Source of the DNA: Cristatella mucedo
Taxonomy: Eukaryota; Bryozoa; Phylactolaemata; Cristatellidae
Length of the DNA: 64,000 nt
Assembly: GCA_009760855.2 (NCBI GenBank)
Contig: WPIO01000030.1
Location: 2,473,001-2,537,000, forward strand
Reading direction: 5' to 3'
A model generated the notes under the pieces. The model was not told the DNA's origin. It did no database searches and saw nothing but the letters and a program-made list of their open reading frames with translations. The translations under genes and the position numbers were made by a program. Positions within the stretch are counted from its first letter, which is position 1. Each line of letters starts with the position of its first letter. Positions 50,387-61,160 of this stretch are shown here, piece by piece.

Positions 50387-50721
50387 ATCTCTTTAAATTT
50401 TTGTAACTGTCGCTTACAGATAATAAGGTCAGAGGCTAATTAAATTTATCGCAGCACAACTGAGGCAGGCATTACATAATGGTCATTTTGAACCCCCAAT
50501 GTGACACCATTGCCGAAGAAGGCCACTGTGATGAGGTAAACACACTTAATACTGACTAGGTACGTACGTCACACATTAATCTCATTACAGAATTAATTAT
50601 GAAGCAGCCCATTGGCCTAGGCCTATCAAGGTTAATGAATAATTGGCATTTAGTTTACTGCCTGCAGCCATGCTCGTAATTCGTTATTTCAGTGAGTGAT
50701 AGTACTAAGCAAATACTAGAT

Positions 50722-50825
50722 GATCTAACAGCCTCCTGTGTATAGCAACAGAAGTACGACTGTCCCTACCTCTTGCAGCATCAATGAAGAACGCCCACTG
50801 CAGGATACAAATCAATGACCTCTTG
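50722..50825 (-). mobile_element. SINE S1 fragment at the LINE 5' junction
   Basis: Antisense S1 words in order: CTAACAGCCTC, GCAACAGAAG, CTCTTGCAG, GAACGCCCACTGCAGGAT and AATCAATGACCTC. The element stops where the plus-strand LINE A copy begins, so the LINE probably inserted into it or the two are joined by a rearrangement. Confidence 0.62.
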
Positions 50826-52717
50826 CCCTGCGATGACAACCTTCCCACTAGAATGCTGTTCCTCGGTTCCTGGCTGCACCTCAATGTCTGCATTTAAACA
50901 GGTCACTAGTGATGTAGTCCTAAAGCTCGTATCTCAATCAAAAAAGACAACAAGTCCTTTGGACCCTATCCCCACTGTCCTGCTCCTACCTTGCATTGAT
51001 CTGCTGCTGCCATGCATAACTAACATAATTAATATGTCATTAGCCTCAGGTCATGTCCCAGCACCTTTCAAAAAAGCTGTAGTCAGGCCACTTCTCAAGA
51101 AAGCTACACATGACCAAGAGAACTTAAGCAACTACCGCCCAGTTTCCCTTCTACCATTCCGATCAAAGACACTCGAACGGGTCGTGGCGGACCAGCTGAA
51201 CTCGTATATCGAAACCTCACACCTTGCTAGTAAGTTCCAGTCTGGCTTTAGAGCTAATCACTCCACAGAGTCAGCATTGCTTCGGGTACACAACGACCTA
51301 CATAGGAATGCAGACATGGGTAGAGTGTCTCTGCTTGTTTTGCTTGATCTTTCGGCAGCTTTTGGTACCTTCGATCACAAAGTTCTTCCAGAGCGCCTCT
51401 CATCTCGCCTGGGCATCACTGGCACTGCTCTGCAGTGGTTCAAGTCCTATCTCAGTGGGAGACTCCAGAGTATTGACGTGAATGGACAAAGATCATCTGA
51501 AGTACCACTGAAATATGGAGTACCTCAGGGCTCAGTGCTAGGTCCGGTTCTTTTTACGGTTTATACTCTCCCTCTTGCTGATGTGATTGCCAAGCACAAT
51601 CAAGGCTTTCACTTCTATGTGGACGACACTCAGTTGTACCTTTGCTTTGATCCCTCCCAGCCTTCGACCACCTCCAATTCTCTAAACTCACTAGCTGCAT
51701 GCATTGATGACATCCACACATGGATGGCAGCAAATTTTTTAAAACTTAACGATGATAAAACTAACTTGCTAGTTATGGGCAAACCCAGTGTGATCCAGAG
51801 ATTGGAAAGGCTGACTCTCAAAATTGGCTCTGCCAGCATATCTCCAGTTGAATCAGCTCGCAATCTAGGTGTCATATTCCAAAGCGACTTCTCGTTAGAC
51901 GACCATATCAGCTCCACAGTCAAATCCGCCTATTTTCAGCTTCATAACATTGCTAAAATTCGGGCTTGTTTAGATAATGATACCACGTCCAAGTTGGTCC
52001 ATGCATTCGTGACATCCCGTCTCGACTTCTGCAACTAACTGCTTACTGGCCTACCAGCATGTGCGATCAGGCGATTGCAGCTGGTGCAAAACTCTGCAGC
52101 TCGGCTTGTCTGTCGTGAGCCTCGCAGTTGCCACATTACTCCACTTCTCGCCGACCTGCACTGGCTACCAGTTAAGCAACGGATTGACTTCAAGGTTTTG
52201 TCGCTCACTTTTAGGTAACTTCATTCTATGGCTCCAACCTATCTGTCAGATATACTACCCCATCAGGCCAAGCATCGTACCACCAGCTTTTCGGAATCCA
52301 ACAGTCTAGAAATACCTTGTACAAACCTTAAATCCTTTGGAGACCGTGCATTTAGTTCATATGCTCCCAATGCCTGGAACTCCCTCCCGAACTGCGTCAG
52401 AACATTCCCTGACCTGACCACATTTAAAAGGAACCTAAAAACACACCTATTTAGGACAGCATTTAGTGGGTCCCTGTGATTCGCCCTTCATGTGCTTATG
52501 CGTGCTGACACTGTGCATGCTGCCACTAACCACATTTGCATGCTGACCCTGTGCATGACACCCCTAACCATATTATTCATTTCGTTTGTTTTTCAAGCAT
52601 TATTTTACTTACCATTCAATTGCATTTCACTTTACAGCGAATGTAAAGTGCCTAGAAAGAGATTAAGTTCTCTGAGGGCGCTTTATCAAGTGAATTATTA
52701 TTATTATTATTATTGAC
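50826..52717 (+). mobile_element. LINE family A, best-preserved copy (5'-truncated)
   Basis: It runs from just upstream of the RT domain through the C-terminal domain and a 230-bp 3' UTR to a clean stem-loop (52647-52686) and (ATT)n tail. The endonuclease half is absent. The RT frame is described separately. RT motifs and 3' structure place it among L2/CR1-type LINEs, which prime on nicked chromosomal DNA and often truncate at the 5' end, as nearly every copy here shows. Confidence 0.92.
50833..52479 (+). pseudogene. LINE reverse transcriptase ORF, near-intact with two nonsense changes
   Basis: The frame stays open from the truncated 5' end to TAA at 52036, and apart from one more TAA at 52216 continues in the same frame to the terminal SGSL codons before 52480. 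Both stops sit where sibling copies have TCA or TCC Ser codons. Numbering from Met at 50815: NYRPVSLLPF at 106-115, catalytic block [14 protein letters not shown] with Asp178 kept (Gly184 replaces the usual Asp), GVPQGSVLGP at 235-244, catalytic box YVDD at 268-271, and thumb block NFLKLNDDKTNLLVMGK after it. The C-terminal domain includes [20 protein letters not shown]. The enzyme would copy LINE RNA at a nicked target. With the two stops and no endonuclease this copy should not mobilise itself. Confidence 0.9.
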
Positions 52718-53195
52718 TAAGGTTGTGAAAAGCAACCACCTTATGTAGTGGGTAATCAAGTCTCAGCTGACGTGTTACCACCGTAAATTAAATATAAAAA
52801 TCTCCGGGCGCGATATGAGCCATAGTGACTAAGCATTCCTGACTTACGAGCAGCAATATACCTCTCCTATTTGATGGCAGGAGTGTAATTTTCCTTTTTT
52901 GGTTTTATGTGGTCACCTGATATTACGATCACAAATTTCGCTTTCCTAAATAGGCGATCTGTTTGCCACTGGCCCAGCCTATTGTTTAATATAAGTATTA
53001 TTCAGCTGACTCATTAAACTGATTGTATGGCAGCTTAAGAACCTCAGCTAATTCGACATCAATTGGCCTAGAAAGAAATGTTTCTTCGCTTAGTGAACCA
53101 CACCCGAAGCATGCTGCTTAAATGGTAGCCAACAGTTGTACGCCGTATACTAGAAATCCTCATCGATAACAATCCGATCCCACAAAAGAAAGCAG
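52718..53195. other. Unassigned spacer between two LINE A copies
   Basis: No gene or clear repeat is visible. Confidence 0.4.
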
Positions 53196-55006
53196 CCCCA
53201 AGTCACTAGTGATCTAGTCCCAAAGTTCAAATCCCAATCAAAGAAGACAACAAGTCCTTTGGACCCTATTCCCACTGTCCTGCTCCTACGTTGCATTGAT
53301 CTGCAGCTGCCATGCATAACTAACATAATTTATTTGTCACTAGCCTCTGGTCATGTTCCAGCACCTTTCAAAAAGGCTATAGTCAGGCTACTTCTCAAGA
53401 AAGCGAAACTAGACAAAGAGAACTTGAGCAACTACCGCCCAGTCTCCCTTATACCGTTCCTATCAAAGACACTGGAACCGGTCGTGGCGGACCAGCTGAA
53501 CTCATTATTGAAACTTCAAACCTTGTTAGTAAAGTCCACTCAGGTTTAGAGATGATCACTCCACAGAGTAAGTATTGCTTAGGGTATACAACGACCTACT
53601 TAGGAATGCAGACATGGGTAGAGAGTTTCTGCTTGTTGAGCTCGATCTTTCGGCAGCTTTTGATACTATCGATCACAAAGTTCTTCTAGAGCGCCTCTCA
53701 TCTCGCTTGGGCATCACTGGCACTGCTCTGCGATGGTTCGGGTCATATCTCAGTGGCAGACTCCAGATCATTGACGTGGATGGACAAAGATCAGCCGAGG
53801 TATCTCTGAATTATGGGGTACCTCAGGGCTCCGTGCTAGGTCTGGTTCTTTTCACGGGTTATACTCTCCCTCTTGCTGATGTGATTGCAAAGCACAATAT
53901 AGGCTTTCACTTCCATGTGGATTACACTCAGTTGTACCTTTGCTTTGATCCCTCCCAGCCTTCGAGCACCTCGAATTCTCTCAACTCGATGCATGTATTG
54001 ATGACATCCGTACATTGATGGCAGCGAATTTTCTAAAACTAAATGATGATGAAACTCACTTACTAGTTATGGGCAAAACCAGTGTGGTTCAGATATTGGA
54101 AAGGCTGACGCTCAATATTGGCTCTGCCAGCTTGTCTCCTGTTGCATAAGCTCGAAATCTAGGTGTCATGTTCCAAAGTGACCTCTCGTTAGACGACCAC
54201 ATCAGCTCCAGAGTCAAATCTGCCTACTTTTACTTACATAACATTTCTAAAAGGCGGGCTCTTTTAGAAAAGGATACCACGTCCAAGTTGGCCCATGCAT
54301 TTGTGACATCCCGTCTCGACTTCTGAAACTCACTGCTTACTGGCCTGCCGCCATATGCGATCAGGTGATTGCAGCTGTCGCAAAACTCTGCAGCTAGGCT
54401 TGTATGTCGTCAGCTTCGAAGTTGCCACATCACACAACTTCGCGCCGACCTGCACTTGCTACCAGGCATGGAACGGATTGACTTCAAGGTTTTGTTGCTC
54501 ACTTTTATGTCACTTCATTGATTGGCTCCAGCCTATATGTCAAACTACTCCCCCACCAGGCCAAGCATTGTACCACCTGCTTTTCGGAATCCAACTGTCA
54601 ACCAATACCTCGTACAAACCTCAAATCTTTTATAGACCATGCATTTAGTTCGTATGCTCCCAATCCTCGAACTCACTCCCGACTTGCATTAGAACATCCC
54701 CTGACTTGACCGTATTTAAAAAGAACTTAAAAACACCTATTTAGGACAGCATTCAGTGGGTCTCTTTGATTCGTCCTTGATGTGCTTATAGGCGCTGACA
54801 CTGTGCATGCTGCCACTAACCACACTTGCATGCTGACCCCTGAGCATGTCACCCCTAACCATGTTATTCACTTTATTTATCAAACCATGATATTACTCAC
54901 CATTCAATCACGTTTCCCTTTGCATCAAGTGTAAAGCACCGAGAAAGAGATTGAGTTCTCTGAGGGTGCTTTATCAAGTGCATTAATATTATTATTATTA
55001 TTATTA
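53196..55006 (+). mobile_element. LINE family A copy of the HVDY dead subgroup
   Basis: RT N-terminal frame 53259-53549 (SNYRPVSLIPFLSKTLEPVV) and core frame 53575-54018 ([40 protein letters not shown]). It shares with 46618-48858 the HVDY change, the post-NSLNS deletion that shifts the frame, and many C-terminal differences (QTTPPPGQALYH in the shifted frame). The 3' UTR, hairpin (54931-54970) and (ATT)n tail are present. Confidence 0.88.
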
Positions 55007-55283
55007 TTCAAAACGCATCTATCGATTAGTGCATTTAGTGGGTCTCCATGATTCGTCCGTGACATGCTTATTTGTGCTGACACTTTGCATACTGCCACTA
55101 ACCCTATTTGCATGTTGATCCTGTGCATGTCACCCCTAACCATTTTATGCTTGTTGACATTTAGCATTCTATCACTAACCATTCGATCATGTTTCTTATG
55201 CAGCCAACAGAAAATGCCTAGAAAAGATTGAGTTCTCTTAGGGCAATAAATCACATTCATTTTTTTATTATTACTGTTATTAT
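55007..55283 (+). mobile_element. LINE family A 3' end abutting the previous tail
   Basis: It starts with AAAACGCATCTATCG (the LKTHL codons) right after the (ATT)n of the upstream copy, continues through the 3' UTR and a degraded hairpin (55215-55246), and ends ATTTTTTTATTATTACTG. This is the second head-to-tail pair in the window. Confidence 0.78.
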
Positions 55284-55440
55284 GCTGGCTTAGCCAAGAA
55301 GCCACCTCACCCCAAGTAGGTAGCTGCAAGCTAACAACTAATCGTACATTGGTAGCACCCTGGGCTACTATTGGACATTGGCTCTCTTAGCTGCCCCCCC
55401 CCAATATAAGCAGATAGCAGCAGCCCAAGGCGATATCGGC

Positions 55441-55600
55441 TATATAGCTGCTGCTGCTGCCTCTGCCGCTGCTGCTGCTGCTTCTGCTGCTGTTGCTACT
55501 GGTACGTCTGCTACCACTGCTGCTGCTGATGTTGCCACAGCTGGTGCTGCTGGTTGCGCTTTTGCTGCAGGCTGCGCTGCCAAAGTAAAACGATCGGTCA
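55441..55600. repeat. Imperfect GCT/GCC trinucleotide repeat
   Basis: A run of mostly GCT, GCC and GCA triplets. It keeps long frames open on both strands, giving poly-Ala on plus (55378-55860, 160 codons) and poly-Ser or Ala on minus. The downstream part of the plus frame (KRSVTLASDGHQSSDRQQW) has no known motif. Triplet periodicity alone explains the open frames, so I do not call a gene. A coding exon with a homopolymeric Ala tract cannot be excluded. Confidence 0.75.
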
Positions 55601-55860
55601 CATTGGCCAGTGATGGCCACCAAAGCAGTGACCGGCAGCAATGGAGCAGCAGCAGGTTACAACTTACTAGTGAAGCACCTCCGATGGCAGCCAGTAGACT
55701 AAGGCATACGTGGCAGAGGAAGCTTGTTATCAGCAGTGCCACAATCTACACTTACATCGTTGTTTACAGAAGGTATTTACTCTGGTCATGTGACCAGAAT
55801 AGAAAGCATGCAATAAAACCGTGCTATCATGAAATAAGAATGCTGACCTGTGTTGGATAA

Positions 55861-56011
55861 TAAAATGTTGCTCCAAATAGGTTGATAGGAGTAATAGCCA
55901 GCTCATTATTTATCAGGCAACTTCAAGGCTACAGATAATCTAGGTATGTCATTAAGGTCTCGTAGAGCAACCGGTCGCTTCTATTTTATGCTACCTAGCA
56001 AATACACACAT

Positions 56012-56013
<2 letters not shown>
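55861..56013. other. Short unassigned spacer
   Basis: Nothing recognisable before the CA repeat. Confidence 0.3.
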
Positions 56014-56056
<43 letters not shown>

Positions 56057-56062
56057 ACACAC
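56014..56062. repeat. (CA)n microsatellite
   Basis: About 49 bp of CA with one TCA interruption. Confidence 0.95.
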
Positions 56063-56083
56063 TGTACATATGTACATGTGTAT

Positions 56084-56760
56084 TTATAATAATAATAATA
56101 ATAACGCACTTGATAAAGCACCCTCAGAGAACATAATCTCTTTCTAGGCACTTTACATTTGCAGCAAAGGAGACATGATCAGATGGTTAGTGGTAGCGTG
56201 CTCGATAAACAACAAGAATAACTTGGTTGGGGTGAAATGCTCAGGGTCAGCATGCAAGTGTGGTTAGTGGCAGCATGCATAATGTCAGTATGCATAAGCA
56301 TATAAAGGACGAATCACAGGAATCCATTAATGCTGTGGTAAATAGGTGCTTTTTTATATTCCTTTTAAGTGTGATCAAGTCGGGGGATGTCGTGACAAAA
56401 GTCTGGAGTGAGTTCCAGGCTTTGGGAGTATACGAACTAAAGGCACGGTCTCAAAAGAAAAGGATTTGAGGTTTGTACCAGGTATAGGTAAACAGTTAGA
56501 TTCCGAAAAGAGGGTGGTACGATGCGTAGCCTGGAGCGGCAGTAGATCTGATAGGTAGGGGTGGAGCCAAAGAATTATGGGACCTAAACATGTGAGTGAC
56601 AAAATCTTGAAGTCAATCTATTACTGGACTGGTAGCCATTGCAGGTCGGCGAGAAGTGGTACGATGTGACAACTGTGATGCTCACGACCGACAAGCCTAG
56701 CTGCAGAGTTTGGCACCAGCTGCAAGTGCCTCATTGCACATGCTGGTAGGCCAGCAAGCT
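56084..56760 (-). mobile_element. LINE family A, 5'-truncated diverged copy
   Basis: An (AAT)n tail and hairpin (56108-56158) are followed by 3' UTR and C-terminal RT codons in broken frames (56375-56602 minus: PYLSDLLPLQATHRTTLFSE). The 5' truncation point falls at a TA microsatellite (56760-56781), again next to simple sequence. Confidence 0.82.
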
Positions 56761-56885
56761 ATATATATATATATATATATATTACTTGTTCCTGACCCGG
56801 TAGTAGTGGGTAGCACCCACGACCCTGGGCAGGGCTCCACCGGCTAACGTCCCAATACACATTCGTATTTTAATAAGCCAGTTCC

Positions 56886-56963
<78 letters not shown>

Positions 56964-57078
56964 GAGAGTTTGTGTGTGTGTGTGTGTGTGTTTGTGTGTT
57001 TGTGTGTGAGTGTGTGTGTGTGTAAGTGTGTGTGTGTGTAAGTGTGTGTGTGTGTGTTTGTGTGTAAGTGTGTGTATA
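56760..57078. repeat. TA, AT, AG and TG microsatellites in series
   Basis: (TA)n at 56760-56781, 106 bp of unique sequence, then (AT)n 56888-56921, (AG)n 56921-56968 and (TG)n with TTTG or TAAG variants to 57078. Confidence 0.95.
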
Positions 57079-57116
57079 CATGTATAAAATCTATGATGGT
57101 GTTGTTTGGGTAGCAC

Positions 57117-58220
57117 TTGACTAATTTACGTCTGATCTATGGCAAACTAATGTTCAGCTGTGAAGGGGCACTAATTTATCGTGTTAAATTTTTCAGAATT
57201 AAGTTATCTATCAATCTTGTATTATTTAACAGACCCTATTTCGAGGCTAAACGTTTATGGCCGCCAAGAAAGAAATTCTGCTTGGCTATTTTCACTAATA
57301 CCAAGCCAGTGAATCCGACTAGAGTTCTCCTCGCCAAGTTCATTAGAGGGCTGGTTTAATCTGTGGTGTGACGTAGCCGGCTAATTGATGACAACTGAAA
57401 ATCCCCAGTTTCTATTATCAAGGAACGAGGACCTGATCAACTGCAGATTCAACGCGACCTTGCCTATTCCGCATCTGTTAGGGATGAAATATTGTAAGAT
57501 ATGTTACAGTGAGTGTATCACAATCGCCAACAACCTTGTAGATCTGAATCCCTTAGTACTGTCATAACTTTTCAAAAGTGACCTTTAGATGAGGCTCTAC
57601 CTTTAACTGATGCTTTGTTATCTCTCCCCAAGGCCGAGGTCGTAAATGACGTGGCTATACAGATTTAATACTATTAAAAATAACAATAATATCTTTGTGG
57701 AGTAGCACCCTCAGATTACTAATCTCTGTCTATGCACTTTACATGTGCTTAAAGCAACCATGATGAAATTTTTAGTGGTAACATCCACAATTTCAACAAG
57801 CCAAACATGATTAGGCTGACATGCACTGTATCAACATGTAAATATGGTTTGTGGCAAAATGCACAGTGCCAGCTCACATTAGCACACAGAGAAAAAATCA
57901 GGGAGACTCGACAAATGCTATCAAAATTGGTCTGTTTTAGTGAATTAGGTGTGTATCCATTAGCTAGTGAGAGTGTGACTTGTTTACTGGTGATAGATGG
58001 CAATCTCACACTTGCCAGTGGAGGGGCATTACTGTGTCGTTTAAAATATTTTAGAATCAGTTTCCAGCCATCGCCTACCAATGAGCTGACTCTTTTTTCA
58101 GGCTAACAGCAGACGACTGCAAAAAAATAAAAGAGCTGTCCTCACTGTTTTGCCATGGTTCCAAGCCAGTGAATTCCACTGGTCTTTATCTTCAAGGTCA
58201 TCAGAGGCGACTGATGTGTA
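57117..58220 (-). mobile_element. Old LINE A-like remnants
   Basis: At 57670-57900 the antisense hairpin is still recognisable (AGCACCCTCAGATTACTAAT, then CTATGCACTTTACATGTGC). UTR words follow (GGCTGACATGCACTGTATC, AAATATGGTTTGTGGCA). The segments 57150-57330 and 58020-58190 resemble each other (GGGGCAnTA, AAGCCAGTGAAT) and may be antisense thumb sequence. Boundaries are uncertain. Confidence 0.45.
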
Positions 58221-60719
58221 TGTTACATTTATTTTAACTTGCAACTCTACCGGTACCTTCACCTCACTTAAGACTTACAGGAGCAGACATCGGTGATGTA
58301 TTCAGGTTTCTTGATTGTTTTGCACTGAGCTCTCACTATGCCTCGTGCGAAAATGCCATTTTGGGCTATGGACGCGATTAATGTATGACAGCATCATTCA
58401 CAATCCATGTGCCTTAGGCCGTTTACTTCCCTGTCTTACCTTTACTCCGACAAGTACCCGAGGCAATCTATCAGGTAGTGTTGTAGTCTTGATTTCGTGA
58501 CCTGGATGAAGCAGGTTCTTGGATTCTTGCTGTTCTTTGAATCTCATGTATACTACTGGTTCAAGGGTTACCATCTTTTTAGAAATATCTGGGTAATTAA
58601 ATGTATCTGTAATTAAATGTAAAAGTAATTAAATGTATCACTGCATCCGCTTTGCTATTGGGGTTCGCAGCAGCCAATCCTTTAAATGTCCTAGTGGAAA
58701 CCAATGCCCTTGGGGGGACGTGAAGGTTGCAGCCTGGTGACTCAGGTGCTACGCTGCAGCACAAAAAGCTTCTGTTTGAGCGCAGCGGCCTCTGCCTACT
58801 TGTTAGGTTAGGTAATAATTGTGAGTTAATAATAGTTTGAAGGAATTTACACAAATCTTGAGGTTAATGGCAATAACTTTTATGAGATCACCAGTGCCTT
58901 CTCTAAGGAGTAATGGGGTTTTCCAGCTAACTAGCCTCAGCGAAAAACAAGGAAACACAAACAGACCTGATGGGGAATAGAAATTGGCAAGCATTTTTGC
59001 ATAGCTGAAAAAGATGACCAAGGCAAACGAATTAGATTTCACTGGTGACCAGGCATTGCAGCCAAACAACAAAAGCTAAATGAAGCAAGCAGTAGCCTCC
59101 AGCAAGATATAAATTTGCCGGATTTAGTTCTCATCTGGTGATTAATATCAGCGACCCCTGCTCGTGGTTCAGGGAAATCTGCTAGAAATTCTAAACCTGT
59201 CTCGTGGGTTCGAGACCTGCAGCAGGCCATAGTTTATTACTTTGTCCTTAGATAATTAATGACCCTCACGGTTATTTTATCTTCTAAATGAAAGATATGG
59301 TTAAAGCAATCAACTTTTTCTTATTTACAGACCGCGTTCTTATGATGTCTTTTCATTTAAGAACTGTAGCTTATGCAACTCTTTAGTGCTTGTTATATTC
59401 AGAGTAATAGATGCTAAACTAATTCGTTGAAGCATTTCTATTGAAGATTTTTTTAATCTCGCTAAGGCAACTATGACTCTGGCAAAAGCTGACAGTCCTA
59501 TGTGTAAATTGCCCAGATTCAGGTGCTCACCTTTAACGGCCATGATTGTTGGTTGAAGCCTTGCAGCATATTTAAAACTATCAGACAAAGATTAAATTAC
59601 CTTAGGCCACTACGGGAAGGAAATCCTATAGCATGCACACATAAGCATTTCAATGCATATTTAAAACTTAATTTGAAATATTTCCATTTTGTTTGATGAT
59701 ATCAAGTATTAATTTTATGATTTAAGGTTTGTCTATCGTTTGCTGGGGTTAAATGCTTGCTCTTTCGGGATCGGATTTTTAATGATAACGGTTTCGAGCA
59801 TACGGTTTCCATCTGTTGACCACCGTTCGGACTGTACGCTTTGGACGTATTTCACAGAGCAAAAATCCACACTTTCTAGTTAATCGGTGTCGTATTAGCT
59901 GAGCCACTGCAGTTTACTTCTATTTAACAATATCTGTGCCTTCGGCAACTAAAGCAATTACCCTGGAAAACAAACTGCTTGATCTGACTATCACGCGACT
60001 ACACCCAAAGCAAAAACAGAAAAAAGTAAACTCAGCTAACAACTATAAAATATATTTATTTGCTTGTTATTCGGGAATACTTTGTCACTCTAAATCAATC
60101 TACGAGTGTAAATTGATAACTTTTTCTTCATTACATTCATGTAACTGCCACGCTAATCTAATCATGAGCATGGCTGCAGACATTGAACTAAATACCAATT
60201 ATTTATTTTCCCCGATGTGTCTAGGTCGACAAGCAGCTTTACAATTAATTCAATAATAATGAGATTTTTTGTGACTTATGACCTAGTCAGCACTACTCAG
60301 TAGTGCTGCAATAAGCTTGGTTTACCAGTCTTTCTGAAATCACTTTCCCGAACCAACGAGAATATAAAGGCAGCTATTGACAATTTCCCTTATTTACGAC
60401 TCAGCAACCCCTGCTTGCGAGATTGCTAGAGCTGTATCTTTAGTGATCGATCAATTTCGAGCTTCTGGTAGGCACATGTTGCGTGAGTTGCACTGTCACC
60501 CAACTAGTGAAAGCCATGTAATGAAAAGGGATGATTGGATGGGAAGAAAGCACTAATTAATCCTTAAAAGATGAAAGGTAGATGTCAGGGTAGACAGCAG
60601 TCAAGTGTGTTCGAGTGCCGCGAGTACTACTTAACAGATGTAAGGCCTTGCAGGTCTATAAATACTATAGCCCTCCTTTTCTATTTGCAGTGGATCCCAA
60701 TCAATTAAACTATTGAACT
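58221..60719. other. Unassigned, mostly without features
   Basis: Short minus-strand frames at 58597-59230 and a plus-strand 106-codon frame at 59936-60256 lack motifs I recognise. A tRNA-like B-box word (GGGTTCGAGACC) near 59207-59218 may mark an old SINE. Confidence 0.35.
58593..58640. repeat. Three tandem 16-bp units
   Basis: GTAATTAAATGTATCT, GTAATTAAATGTAAAA and GTAATTAAATGTATCA follow one another without gaps. Confidence 0.95.
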
Positions 60720-61160
60720 AATATATGGTCACTCACTTTAGGGTCACATTATCATCATGCTAAAACCTTCACTGGCAGAAGTACATCTCAACAAGGTAAT
60801 CGTCATATCTCCTGCTCCTATGACTCAAGTCGTTGGGCTGAGTCCGATACATCCGACGATCTTGTGGAGACCGTTCCTTTGCTTTTGAGCACTAAAAGCC
60901 AAAAAATAACTACCGTCTAACGTGACAACATCCTCAGATTAAATAAATTGAAATAGCGCCTGAAAACGCCCCGGTTCGTCCCCATTTTTATCAAGGTCAG
61001 CGAGTATAGTCATCTGTGTGCTTACCCAGGCTTACGCTGTGCAACGCCATCTCTAACCGCAACGATAGCCTTCTTTACATCGTCTGTCAGGCGCCTGGAA
61101 AGATGTTGCCTTTGTTGGGTGCTATACAAGCGCCTTGTTATGATATTGCCTATTATTATC
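60720..61160 (+). mobile_element. Decayed LINE (family A-like) 3' end
   Basis: GGTCACTCACTTTAGGGTCAC matches the LSLTFRS codons. ATCTTGTGGAGACCGTTCC matches the FGDRAF region and AGATTAAATAAATTG the TTFKRNL region. A hairpin-like end follows (GCGCCTGGAAAGATG ... GGTGCTATACAAG) with an ATTATTAT tail near 61150. Confidence 0.55.

Noticed and set aside
27061-55283. CRISPR-like array from regularly repeated elements
   Set aside because: The repeats are LINE ends hundreds of bases to kilobases apart with no spacer structure, in eukaryotic DNA.
56782-57116. Thr/His- and Ser/Leu-rich frames on the minus strand
   Set aside because: They are translations of TG, AG and AT microsatellites.
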